A program made the position numbers and the translations under genes. Below the pieces are notes generated by a model that was given only the letters and a program-made list of their open reading frames with translations, was not told where the DNA came from and searched no databases. Shown here piece by piece: positions 1 to 6,026 of a stretch of DNA of 8,890 nt (position 1 is the stretch's first letter; the number at the start of each line of letters is the position of its first letter). The stretch comes from Pseudomonadota bacterium (GTDB taxonomy: Bacteria; Pseudomonadota; Gammaproteobacteria; Burkholderiales; SG8-41): assembly GCA_023431245.1 (NCBI GenBank), contig JAEYXO010000061.1, positions 1-8,890 on the forward strand. The letters are read 5' to 3'.

Positions 1-189
1 GCGCTGGATTTCCGGATTGCCGATTTCCCGTTCGCTCACGGAGTCCGGCACCGGCTGCGGCCGGATCTGCTGCTGTTCGACAGTTACCACTGCAGCCGCT
101 ACAACACCCAGACCCGGCGCCTGACGCCGGAGATGTTCCGGGCGGTTTTTGCGGATATCCGCAGGCATCTGGACGGGGATGACCGGTGA
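1..189 (+). CDS. Uracil-DNA glycosylase, family 4/5 type, C-terminal end (5'-truncated)
   Basis: The last 62 codons of a gene that begins before the window, read in frame 1 and ending with TGA at 187-189. The peptide contains DSYHCSRYNTQTRRLT, which matches the C-terminal motif of Fe-S type uracil-DNA glycosylases of families 4 and 5 (usual form: YH-x-S-x-x-NT-x-T-x-x-LT), preceded by a 'FAHG' segment also typical of the family. Such enzymes remove uracil, and in family 5 other deaminated bases, from DNA to start base excision repair. The histidine of this motif lies in the active-site loop. The Fe-S cysteines and the first catalytic motif would lie upstream and cannot be checked. The stop overlaps the uvrC start (GTGA at 186-189), so the two are probably co-translated. 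The family is fairly sure; the family 4 versus 5 assignment (5, UdgB-like, favoured) is not. Confidence 0.78.
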   Translation, partial: ALDFRIADFPFAHGVRHRLRPDLLLFDSYHCSRYNTQTRRLTPEMFRAVFADIRRHLDGDDR

Positions 190-1985
190 CCCCGCTCGAA
201 ATCGCCGCGGGGCTGCCGCACCTGCCCGGGGTCTACCGGATGATCGGCAGGGAAGGCGAGGTGCTGTACGTCGGCAAGGCGCTCGACCTGCGCAAACGCG
301 TCAGCTCCTATTTCCAGCGCAGCGAGGCGCTGTCGCCGCGCATCCGCCTGATGGTCGCGCAGATCGCCACCATCGAAACCACGGTCACGCGTTCGGAGTC
401 CGAAGCGCTGCTGCTCGAGAACAACCTGATCAAGTCGCTGTCCCCGCGCTACAACATCCTGTTCCGCGACGACAAGTCCTATCCCTACCTGATGCTGAGC
501 GGCCACCGCTTCCCGCGCCTGGGATTTTTCCGCGGCAACCCGGATCGCCGCCACCGCCACTTCGGGCCGTTTCCCAATGCCGGTGCAGTGCGCAAGAGCA
601 TGCAGCTGCTGCAGAAGGTGTTCCGGCTGCGTACCTGCGAAGACAGCGTGTTCGCGCATCGTTCGCGGCCCTGCCTGCTGCACCAGATCCACCGCTGCAC
701 CGCGCCCTGCGTCGGACTGGTCAGCGAAGCCGACTACGCCGAAGACGTGCGCAGCGCCGAGCTGTTCCTGAACGACGAGGAAGACGCGGTGTTCGGGCGG
801 CTCGACCAGCGGATGGGCGAGGCTGCGGCGGCACTGCGCTATGAGGAGGCCGCCGTTTTCCGCGACCAGATCAGTGCGCTGCGCAAGGTGCGGGAACGGC
901 AGTACGTCAGCGACGAATCCGGGCGCGACGCCGACGTCATCGCTTTTGCCGCTGCCGGCGGCGCCTGCTGCGTCAACCTGGTGATGATCCGCGGCGGCCA
1001 TCACCTCGGCGACAAGAACTTCTTTCCGCAGAATGCCGACGATGCCGAGCCGGCGCAGGTGCTTGAGGCCTTCCTGTCCCAGCATTATTTGCTGCACCCG
1101 GTGCCGCCGCAGATCATCGTCAGCGAGGCGGTGCCGGCTGGCACCTTGCAGGAATTGCTGGCGGAGCGGGCGGGGCGGCGCGTCCAGATCAGCACCAACC
1201 CGATCGGCGACCGCCGGATCTGGCTCCAGATGGCCGCGAAGAACGCGGAACTTGGTGTGCGCCAGCGCCAGGCCCGGCTGCTCGGCGACGCCGGCAAACT
1301 GCAGGCACTGCAGCAGGGCCTGGGGCTGGCCGAATCGGTGCAGCGCATCGAATGTTTCGACATCAGCCATACCCAGGGCGAAGCGACGGTGGCGTCCTGC
1401 GTGGTTTATGACCGCGGCGCGATGCAGAACGGCGAGTACCGGCGGTTCAACATCGCGGACGTTGCGCCGGGGGATGACTATGGCGCGATGCGCGAGGCGC
1501 TGACCCGGCGCTATCGCAGGGTGGTCACCGGAGAAGGTAAGATGCCGGACCTGGTGATGATCGACGGCGGGCAGGGGCAGCTCGGTGTGGCAGTGGACGT
1601 GCTGGCGGAACTGGGGCTGGGTGACGTGCCGCTGCTCGGCGTGGCCAAGGGTGTGTCCCGCAAGCCGGGCATGGAACAGCTGCTGATGCGTGACCGTCCG
1701 GAGGCGTTCCGGTTGCTGGCCGACGATCCGGGCCTGCACCTGATCCAGCAGATCCGCGACGAGGCACACCGCTTCGCCATCGAGGGGCACCGGGCGCGCC
1801 GCAGCCGCGCCCGCAACAGCTCGCCGCTGGAAGGCATCCCGGGGATCGGCGCCAAGCGGCGCCAGCGACTGCTGGCCCGCTTCGGCGGGCTGCGCGGCCT
1901 GGTGGCGGCAGGCGTCGAGGAACTGGCGCAGGTCGAAGGCATCAGCCACGAACTGGCGGAACGGATTTACGCTGAACTGCATTAA
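186..1985 (+). CDS. uvrC: UvrABC excinuclease subunit UvrC
   Basis: A 599-residue UvrC, the nuclease that cuts on both sides of a lesion held by UvrB in nucleotide excision repair. The N-terminal GIY-YIG domain (about residues 12-95) carries GVYRM, LYVGKA, Tyr28, Arg38 and Glu78, which make the 3' incision. Cys151, Cys163, Cys171 and Cys175 follow; their spacing matches the E. coli UvrC cysteines reported to bind an Fe-S cluster. A UVR domain for UvrB contact lies at about 202-237. The RNase H-like domain for the 5' incision has Asp392, Asp431, Asp460 and His528, and a tandem helix-hairpin-helix domain fills 547-599. Length is normal and no key residue is missing. The GTG start at 186 is chosen because it puts the GIY-YIG domain about 12 residues in, has GGGG at 175-178 as a ribosome site, and overlaps the preceding stop by 4 nt. 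pgsA follows after 19 nt. Confidence 0.97.
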   Translation: MTPLEIAAGLPHLPGVYRMIGREGEVLYVGKALDLRKRVSSYFQRSEALSPRIRLMVAQIATIETTVTRSESEALLLENNLIKSLSPRYNILFRDDKSYPYLMLSGHRFPRLGFFRGNPDRRHRHFGPFPNAGAVRKSMQLLQKVFRLRTCEDSVFAHRSRPCLLHQIHRCTAPCVGLVSEADYAEDVRSAELFLNDEEDAVFGRLDQRMGEAAAALRYEEAAVFRDQISALRKVRERQYVSDESGRDADVIAFAAAGGACCVNLVMIRGGHHLGDKNFFPQNADDAEPAQVLEAFLSQHYLLHPVPPQIIVSEAVPAGTLQELLAERAGRRVQISTNPIGDRRIWLQMAAKNAELGVRQRQARLLGDAGKLQALQQGLGLAESVQRIECFDISHTQGEATVASCVVYDRGAMQNGEYRRFNIADVAPGDDYGAMREALTRRYRRVVTGEGKMPDLVMIDGGQGQLGVAVDVLAELGLGDVPLLGVAKGVSRKPGMEQLLMRDRPEAFRLLADDPGLHLIQQIRDEAHRFAIEGHRARRSRARNSSPLEGIPGIGAKRRQRLLARFGGLRGLVAAGVEELAQVEGISHELAERIYAELH

Positions 1986-2004
1986 CCGGGGAACAAGGCG
2001 CAAC

Positions 2005-2574
2005 ATGCAACTGATCTGGCCCAACCTGCTGACCTGGCTGCGGATCGTGATGATTCCGTTGTTTGTCGGTGTTTTCTATTTCGAACAGGGCTGGATGTCC
2101 CACACCACCCAGAATCTGGTTGCGACAGTCATTTTTACCGCGGCGGCCATCACTGACTGGCTGGACGGCTGGCTGGCACGGCGCCTGAACCAGACTTCAG
2201 CCTTTGGCGCCTTTCTCGACCCGGTGGCCGACAAACTGATGGTTGCCGCCGCGCTGATCATCCTGGTGCAACTGGGGCGCATCGATGCCGTCATTGCACT
2301 CATCATCATCGGCCGTGAAATCGCGATTTCCGCATTGCGGGAGTGGATGGCGTCGATCGGGCAGGGGAAAAGCGTGGCGGTGTCGATGGCGGGCAAAATC
2401 AAGACCGTCGCGCAGATGGTCGCCATCCCGATGCTGCTCTACCACGATCCGATTGGCGGTTTTGCCCCGGATTACTGGGGTACCTGGCTGATCTGGGCGG
2501 CCGCGCTGCTGACCCTGGTTTCGATGGGGTATTACCTCAGGATGGCCTGGCGGGCGGCGAAGGCGCATGACTAG
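2005..2574 (+). CDS. pgsA: CDP-diacylglycerol--glycerol-3-phosphate 3-phosphatidyltransferase
   Basis: A 189-residue integral membrane enzyme that joins CDP-diacylglycerol and glycerol-3-phosphate to give phosphatidylglycerophosphate, the committed step to phosphatidylglycerol and cardiolipin. The CDP-alcohol phosphotransferase signature DX2DGX2ARX8GX3DX3D is present without a mismatch: Asp51, Asp54, Gly55, Ala58, Arg59, Gly68, Asp72 and Asp76. The N-terminus (MQLIWPNLLTWLRI) is typical of PgsA, and hydrophobic stretches at about 10-27, 36-50, 78-102, 133-146 and 159-178 give several membrane spans. Length is close to the usual 180-190 residues. It starts 19 nt after uvrC with a weak AAGG at 1995-1998 and is probably in the uvrC transcript, as in E. 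coli. The tRNA promoter begins 5 nt after its stop, so the two units abut tightly. Confidence 0.96.
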   Translation: MQLIWPNLLTWLRIVMIPLFVGVFYFEQGWMSHTTQNLVATVIFTAAAITDWLDGWLARRLNQTSAFGAFLDPVADKLMVAAALIILVQLGRIDAVIALIIIGREIAISALREWMASIGQGKSVAVSMAGKIKTVAQMVAIPMLLYHDPIGGFAPDYWGTWLIWAAALLTLVSMGYYLRMAWRAAKAHD

Positions 2575-2578
2575 CGGC

Positions 2579-2607
2579 TTGCGGCACCGGGGCGGGTTGA
2601 ATATAAT
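2579..2607 (+). promoter_or_regulatory. Sigma70 promoter of the tRNA cluster
   Basis: TTGCGG at 2579-2584 and a consensus TATAAT at 2602-2607, separated by exactly 17 nt. The bases after the -10 box (GCGCGGC) form a GC-rich discriminator, a feature of stable-RNA promoters under stringent (ppGpp/DksA) control. Transcription would begin near 2614, about 15 nt before the mature 5' end of tRNA-Gly. The -35 box matches only three of six consensus bases. It starts 5 nt after the pgsA stop codon. The boxes are seen; activity and stringent control are inferred. Confidence 0.8.
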
Positions 2608-2628
2608 GCGCGGCTTGAAAGCAGCAAC

Positions 2629-2704
2629 GCGGGAATAGCTCAGTTGGTAGAGCGCAACCTTGCCAAGGTTGAGGTCGGGAGTTCGAGCCTCCTTTCCCGC
2701 TCCA
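2629..2704 (+). tRNA. tRNA-Gly, anticodon GCC
   Basis: A 76-nt cloverleaf with the CCA end encoded. The acceptor stem GCGGGAA pairs with TTCCCGC, the D arm is GCTC/GAGC, and the anticodon stem CAACC/GGTTG (2655-2659/2667-2671) holds the loop TTGCCAA with anticodon GCC at 2662-2664. The T arm is GGGAG/CTCCT with loop TTCGAGC. It is the first gene of the tRNA cluster and corresponds in position to E. coli glyW. Confidence 0.97.
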
Positions 2705-2711
2705 GATCCCC

Positions 2712-2753
2712 GGGGAAAACGGTTGAAGCAGAAACCAGCCGTTTTCCCCTTTT
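2712..2753 (+). terminator. Perfect 11-bp hairpin with T4 between tRNA-Gly and tRNA-Cys
   Basis: GGGGAAAACGG at 2712-2722 is the exact reverse complement of CCGTTTTCCCC at 2739-2749, with a 16-nt loop and TTTT at 2750-2753. It looks like an intrinsic terminator, yet it lies inside the tRNA cluster, with two more tRNA genes downstream and no obvious new promoter before tRNA-Cys. It could act as a partial terminator that lowers Cys and Leu tRNA relative to Gly, or as a processing signal in the precursor. The loop is longer and the T-run shorter than in strong terminators. Confidence 0.6.
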
Positions 2754-2762
2754 AGTTCCAGC

Positions 2763-2836
2763 GGCGGGGTGGCAGAGTGGTCATGCAGCGGCCTGCAAAG
2801 CCGTGTACGCCGGTTCGATTCCGACCCCCGCCTCCA
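2763..2836 (+). tRNA. tRNA-Cys, anticodon GCA
   Basis: A 74-nt tRNA with encoded CCA. The acceptor stem GGCGGGG pairs with CCCCGCC, position 73 is T (U73, a known identity base for cysteinyl-tRNA synthetase), and the anticodon stem GCGGC/GCCGT (2788-2792/2800-2804) holds the loop CTGCAAA with anticodon GCA at 2795-2797. The T stem GCCGG/CCGAC has one mismatch, C2810 against A2824; the remaining pairs are sound. It is second in the cluster, matching E. coli cysT. Confidence 0.95.
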
Positions 2837-2895
2837 GACAAGCGGCAGTTGCCAATTGCAGCGAGGCCCGGTCCCGGAAACGAGCGACTCTCACG

Positions 2896-2980
2896 GGGCG
2901 AGTGGTGAAATTGGTATACACAAGGGACTTAAAATCCCTCGGCGCAAGCCATGCCGGTTCGACCCCGGCCTCGCCCACCA
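2896..2980 (+). tRNA. tRNA-Leu, anticodon TAA
   Basis: An 85-nt class II tRNA with a long variable arm and encoded CCA. The acceptor stem GGGCGAG pairs with CTCGCCC and is followed by A73, the leucine discriminator base. The anticodon stem AGGGA/TCCCT holds the loop CTTAAAA with anticodon TAA at 2930-2932. The T arm is GCCGG/CCGGC with loop TTCGACC. It decodes UUA/UUG, codons that are rare in a G+C-rich genome. It is last in the cluster, matching E. coli leuZ. No terminator-like hairpin with a T-run follows, so transcription may continue into the next gene 37 nt on. Confidence 0.97.
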
Positions 2981-3017
2981 TCCCGTCCGGCATTGAGCAT
3001 GTTTTTCCGGCCTTTCC

Positions 3018-3473
3018 ATGATCGTTTTTGACCTGGGTTGCGACAATGAACACCGTTTCGAGGGCTGGTTTTCCTCGACTGCGGAATTCGAGCGGCAGCA
3101 GAACGGGAAGCTGCTGAGCTGTCCGCTGTGCGGCAGCACGACGATCAATCGCCTGATGACCGCGGCAAGGGTCAATACCGGACGTGCTGCACCGCCGGCA
3201 CAAGGTTCTCCCGAGGCCGGGGACGGCAGTCCGGCGCAGTACGCCAACTTCGACGCCGCGCGCATGCTCAAACTGATCACCCATATCGTCGAAAACACCG
3301 AGGACGTGGGGCGGTCCTTCCCGGAAGAGGCGCGCAAGATCCATTACAAGGAATCCCCGGAACGCCGCATCCGCGGTTCTGCGTCCGCGCAGGAAGTGGA
3401 CGCGCTGCGCGAGGAGGGCATCGAGGTTGTCGCCTTGCCGCTGCCCCCGCATCTCGCGAACAAACCGCACTGA
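3018..3473 (+). CDS. DUF1178 family protein, zinc-ribbon-like N-terminus
   Basis: A 151-residue protein of unknown function. The N-terminus MIVFDLGCDNEHRFEGWF followed by LLSCPLCGS is the hallmark of DUF1178. Cys8, His12, Cys35 and Cys38 are spaced like a small zinc ribbon, so metal binding is likely but inferred. The middle (about 48-75) is rich in Ala, Gly and Pro and probably flexible; the C-terminal half (about 80-145) looks helical and ends in EALREEGIEV-like family sequence (here DALREEGIEVVALPLPP). No signal peptide or membrane span is seen, so it should be cytoplasmic. The ATG at 3018 fits the family N-terminus exactly but has no Shine-Dalgarno sequence before it. It lies 37 nt after tRNA-Leu and may be read from the tRNA promoter. 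Family assignment is firm; function is unknown. Confidence 0.88.
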   Translation: MIVFDLGCDNEHRFEGWFSSTAEFERQQNGKLLSCPLCGSTTINRLMTAARVNTGRAAPPAQGSPEAGDGSPAQYANFDAARMLKLITHIVENTEDVGRSFPEEARKIHYKESPERRIRGSASAQEVDALREEGIEVVALPLPPHLANKPH

Positions 3474-3484
3474 TGCCGGATTTT

Positions 3485-3504
3485 CAGACGTAACCGTCTG
3501 TTTT
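3485..3504 (+). terminator. Short intrinsic terminator after the DUF1178 gene
   Basis: CAGACG (3485-3490) and CGTCTG (3495-3500) form a perfect 6-bp stem with a TAAC loop, followed by TTTT at 3501-3504. It starts 12 nt after the DUF1178 stop and would separate that transcript from the stress-protein promoter. The stem and T-run are short, so termination may be partial. Confidence 0.6.
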
Positions 3505-3544
3505 GGAATAACTTTCCGTCGTTGCATCGTGGCCGCGCGCACCG

Positions 3545-3560
3545 CTTGACCGGGGTCAAG
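3545..3560 (+). promoter_or_regulatory. FNR/ANR-type operator ahead of the usp gene
   Basis: CTTGACCGGGGTCAAG is a perfect palindrome with 7-bp arms. Read as TTGAC-N4-GTCAA (3546-3559) it matches the Crp/Fnr-superfamily layout TTGAT-N4-ATCAA with the fifth base of each half changed symmetrically. Its centre (3552.5) is 41.5 bases before A3594, the expected start for the -10 box at 3581, which is the standard position for class II activation by FNR. Which regulator binds (FNR/ANR, DNR or another Crp/Fnr member) cannot be told. Confidence 0.6.
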
Positions 3561-3577
3561 GCCCGCCGTGTCCTGCG

Positions 3578-3586
3578 TGATATTCT
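3578..3586 (+). promoter_or_regulatory. Extended -10 element of the usp promoter
   Basis: TG at 3578-3579, one base, then TATTCT at 3581-3586, an extended -10 with four of six consensus bases. No proper -35 box is found at the right distance; the FNR-type palindrome takes that position, as in activator-dependent promoters. The start would be near A3594, leaving a leader of about 55 nt before the usp start codon. Confidence 0.5.
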
Positions 3587-3634
3587 GCCTCCGAGGGGTT
3601 GATGCATTTCGCAGCAACCGGCAATACGACTGAC

Positions 3635-3643
3635 GGGGAGGAG
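3635..3643 (+). promoter_or_regulatory. Strong ribosome binding site of usp (decides the start)
   Basis: GGGGAGGAG lies 5 nt before the ATG at 3649. A GTG at 3643 in the same frame would use the last base of this site as its first base and so cannot be served by it. The site therefore fixes the start at 3649. Confidence 0.85.
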
Positions 3644-3648
3644 TGAAC

Positions 3649-4095
3649 ATGTTCAAACACCTGTTGTTGCCGACTGACGGATCCGCACTGGCCGGCCGGG
3701 CGGTGGCCAAGGGCTTCAGCCTGGCGAAGTCGCTGGACGCCAGGATCACGCTGCTGAGTGTTGTGCCCGAATTCCGCATGGTTGCCGACGAAAGTTTCGC
3801 CGTGCCGATGAGCGCGCAACTGAAGAGCCGCTACGAAAAGGAAGCAGCGGCACGGGCCGGCGGGATGCTGAGGAAGCTGCAGCAGAAAGCCGCCAAAGCC
3901 GGGCTCAAGGCCGATGTCGTGGTGCTGGTCGGCGACCTGCCGTACCGCCAGATCATCGCCACCGCAAAAAAGCGCAAATGTGATGCCGTGGTCATGGCTT
4001 CCCATGGCCGCCGCGGACTGACCGGGCTGTTGCTGGGCAGCGAAACGGTCAAAGTGCTGACGCACAGCAAGATCCCGGTACTCGTCGTGCGCTGA
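3649..4095 (+). CDS. Universal stress protein, UspA family
   Basis: A 148-residue single-domain Usp. The N-terminal strand runs into LLLPTDGS (Asp10), and the C-terminal part reads ASHGRRGLTGLLLGSETVKVL followed by IPVLVVR. This is the ATP-binding loop G-X2-G-X9-G-(S/T) with the first Gly replaced by Ala, a common variant, so nucleotide binding is likely. Usp proteins act in the cytoplasm in survival of starvation, low oxygen and other stress; targets are usually unknown. The start at 3649 follows a strong ribosome site. The promoter carries an FNR-type palindrome, so induction under low oxygen is inferred. The next gene starts 13 nt after the stop, which suggests an operon. Confidence 0.93.
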   Translation: MFKHLLLPTDGSALAGRAVAKGFSLAKSLDARITLLSVVPEFRMVADESFAVPMSAQLKSRYEKEAAARAGGMLRKLQQKAAKAGLKADVVVLVGDLPYRQIIATAKKRKCDAVVMASHGRRGLTGLLLGSETVKVLTHSKIPVLVVR

Positions 4096-4108
4096 TCGCG
4101 GCCGGGCG

Positions 4109-6019
4109 GTGGGCGATACTGCATCCGGCCGGGACGGTGACAGGGTCGCGGCCACCGCGCTGCACTTCCTGCGCCCCCATCTGCCTTTTGCGCAGATGGA
4201 GGCGGAAGCGCTCGAATTTCTCGTGCGCCATCTCGAACTCGGCTATTACCCGGAAGGCACCGTGATCCTTGATCCGGCGCAGGCGGAACCGAAAACCTTT
4301 TTCATCATCCAGCGCGGCAACGTCCAGGTCCTGCCACCGGATGACGCGCAGGGCCGCAGCCCGCAGGCGGTCAATCTGGGGCCAGGCGAGTGTTTTTCGG
4401 TGGGCGCGATGCTCGAGAAACGCGCAGTCATGTCGCCGTACCGGGCAACGGCCGACACGTTCTGCTATGAGCTGCCTGCCGCGCATTTTCCGGAACTGCT
4501 GGAGCGCAGCCCGGTTTTCGGCGCATTTGCGACACGCTACCTCGCCAGCATGCTGCGCGAATCGCGCAAACAGGCCCGCATCAGCGCGGCCTCGGCGGCG
4601 GCCGAACAGCAGGCGATGGGACGCCCGCTCGCTTCGCTGATTGGGCGCAGCGCGGTGACCTGTCCGCCGCAGGCGCCGATCGGCGACGTGCTGCGGACCA
4701 TGCAGGAACGCAAGATCGGCTCAATGCTGGTGGTGGACGACGCGGGGGAACTGGCCGGCATCTTTACCCGCCACGATGTGCTGGACCGGGTGGCGCTCGC
4801 CCAGTGCAGCCTGGATCGTCCGGTCAGCGAGGTCATGACGCCGCGGCCGCTGACTTTGCCGGCGGAAGCCAGTGCCTGGGATGCGGCGCTGCTGATTGCC
4901 CACCGCGGCATCCGCCATATTCCGGTGCACGACGGGGCAAAAGTGATCGGCGTGGTTACCGAGCGCGACCTGTTCGCCCTGCAGCGCGTCAGCGTCAGGG
5001 CGATCAACCGCACGATCGCCGGTGCCGCCTCGGTCGAGGAACTGGCGAGTGCCGCCGGCGACATCCGCCGGCTGGCGCGCAGCCTGGTCGGGCAGGGTGT
5101 CGCCGCGGAGCAGCTGATCCTGATCATTTCTGCACTGAACGACGAATTGACACGCCGCATCCTGGACATCGAGGCCGGGCGTTTTGACCTTGCCGGACTG
5201 CGCTGGTGCTGGCTTTCCTTCGGTAGCGAAGGACGTTACGAGCAGACCATCAGCACCGATCAGGACAACGGCCTCATTTTCGAAGGAGAAGAGGCGCCGG
5301 AAGTGCTGAGGCGGCGCCTGTTGCCTTTCGCACTTGCAGTCAACCGGGCGCTGGATGCCTGCGGGTTTCCCCTGTGCAGGGGCAACATCATGGCCGGCAA
5401 TCCGCAATGGTGCCTGAGCCTTGAGGAGTGGCGACAGCAGTTCGGTCGCTGGGTTGCAGACACCGATCCGCAGGCGCTGCTGCACGCGGTGATTTTTTTC
5501 GACTTCCGGGCGCTGCATGGTGATGAGGACCTGGCGCGGGCTCTGCGCATGCACCTGACCGGCCTCACCCGTGACAACAGCCGTTTCCTGCGCCAGCTTG
5601 CCCAGTATGCGCTGGAGACAGCGCCCCCGCTGGGTCGGATCAGCGATTTCGTCACCGAGGACGACGGCGAATTCCGCGGGACCATCGATCTCAAGAGAGC
5701 GGGTGCGCGGCTGTTTACCGATGCCGCGCGCGTGCTGGCGCTGGCCGCGGGCGTGGCACATACCAGCACCGCGCAGCGCCTGCGCCAGTCGGGGCCGGTG
5801 CTGAACATGGCGCCGGTGGAGATTGCCTCCGCAGTGGAAGGTTTCTTTTTCGTGCAGGGATTGCGCCTGCGCACGCAGATGGCCGCGGATGCGACGGCGC
5901 CGGCGGTCAACCGGATACGCCCGGACCTGCTCAATGAAGTCGACCGCCGCATCCTCAAGGAAAGTTTGCGCCAGGCACGCCTGCTGCAGCGCAGGCTGGA
6001 ACTGGATTACCGTTTGTGA
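4109..6019 (+). CDS. cNMP-binding-like / CBS pair / DUF294 nucleotidyltransferase signalling protein
   Basis: A 636-residue cytoplasmic protein of the COG2905 type. Domains in order: a cyclic-nucleotide-binding-like domain (about 18-150, with GECFSVGAML and YRATA near 93-114, a loosely kept phosphate-binding cassette); a linker; two CBS domains (about 177-232 and 239-295, the second with IRHIPVHD and VIGVVTERDL); a helical part; a DUF294 nucleotidyltransferase domain with GSEGRYEQ (372-379) and TDQDNG (383-388), the GlnD-like metal-binding motif; and the helical DUF294 C-terminal domain (about 480-630). CBS pairs usually sense adenine nucleotides. The reaction and protein target are not established. 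The GTG at 4109 is the only start that keeps the whole first domain, but no clear ribosome site precedes it, so translation may be coupled to usp. The exonuclease gene follows after 7 nt. Domain calls are firm; the start is moderate. Confidence 0.9.
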   Translation: MGDTASGRDGDRVAATALHFLRPHLPFAQMEAEALEFLVRHLELGYYPEGTVILDPAQAEPKTFFIIQRGNVQVLPPDDAQGRSPQAVNLGPGECFSVGAMLEKRAVMSPYRATADTFCYELPAAHFPELLERSPVFGAFATRYLASMLRESRKQARISAASAAAEQQAMGRPLASLIGRSAVTCPPQAPIGDVLRTMQERKIGSMLVVDDAGELAGIFTRHDVLDRVALAQCSLDRPVSEVMTPRPLTLPAEASAWDAALLIAHRGIRHIPVHDGAKVIGVVTERDLFALQRVSVRAINRTIAGAASVEELASAAGDIRRLARSLVGQGVAAEQLILIISALNDELTRRILDIEAGRFDLAGLRWCWLSFGSEGRYEQTISTDQDNGLIFEGEEAPEVLRRRLLPFALAVNRALDACGFPLCRGNIMAGNPQWCLSLEEWRQQFGRWVADTDPQALLHAVIFFDFRALHGDEDLARALRMHLTGLTRDNSRFLRQLAQYALETAPPLGRISDFVTEDDGEFRGTIDLKRAGARLFTDAARVLALAAGVAHTSTAQRLRQSGPVLNMAPVEIASAVEGFFFVQGLRLRTQMAADATAPAVNRIRPDLLNEVDRRILKESLRQARLLQRRLELDYRL

Positions 6020-6026
6020 GACACCG

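Noticed and set aside
99..2024. A 641-codon open frame on the minus strand covering nearly all of uvrC
   Set aside because: It is the mirror of uvrC in G+C-rich DNA, where stops are rare on the opposite strand. The translation is rich in His, Gln, Arg and Ala, shows no known domain, and uvrC on the other strand is certain.
2629..2980. tRNA cluster as an integration site for a mobile element
   Set aside because: No integrase gene, no repeat of a tRNA 3' end in the downstream sequence and no change in composition after tRNA-Leu.
2644..3021. A 125-codon + strand frame running through the three tRNA genes
   Set aside because: Almost all of it is tRNA sequence; the peptide is a by-product of structured RNA genes.
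3643..3648. GTG at 3643 as the start of the stress protein
   Set aside because: Its first base belongs to the ribosome site that serves the ATG at 3649, and family members begin at the later position.
5823..6026. Upstream extension of the exonuclease frame to an ATG at 5823
   Set aside because: The added part lies wholly inside the DUF294 gene and encodes Arg/Cys-rich sequence unlike any exonuclease; the GTG at 6027 gives a normal protein.
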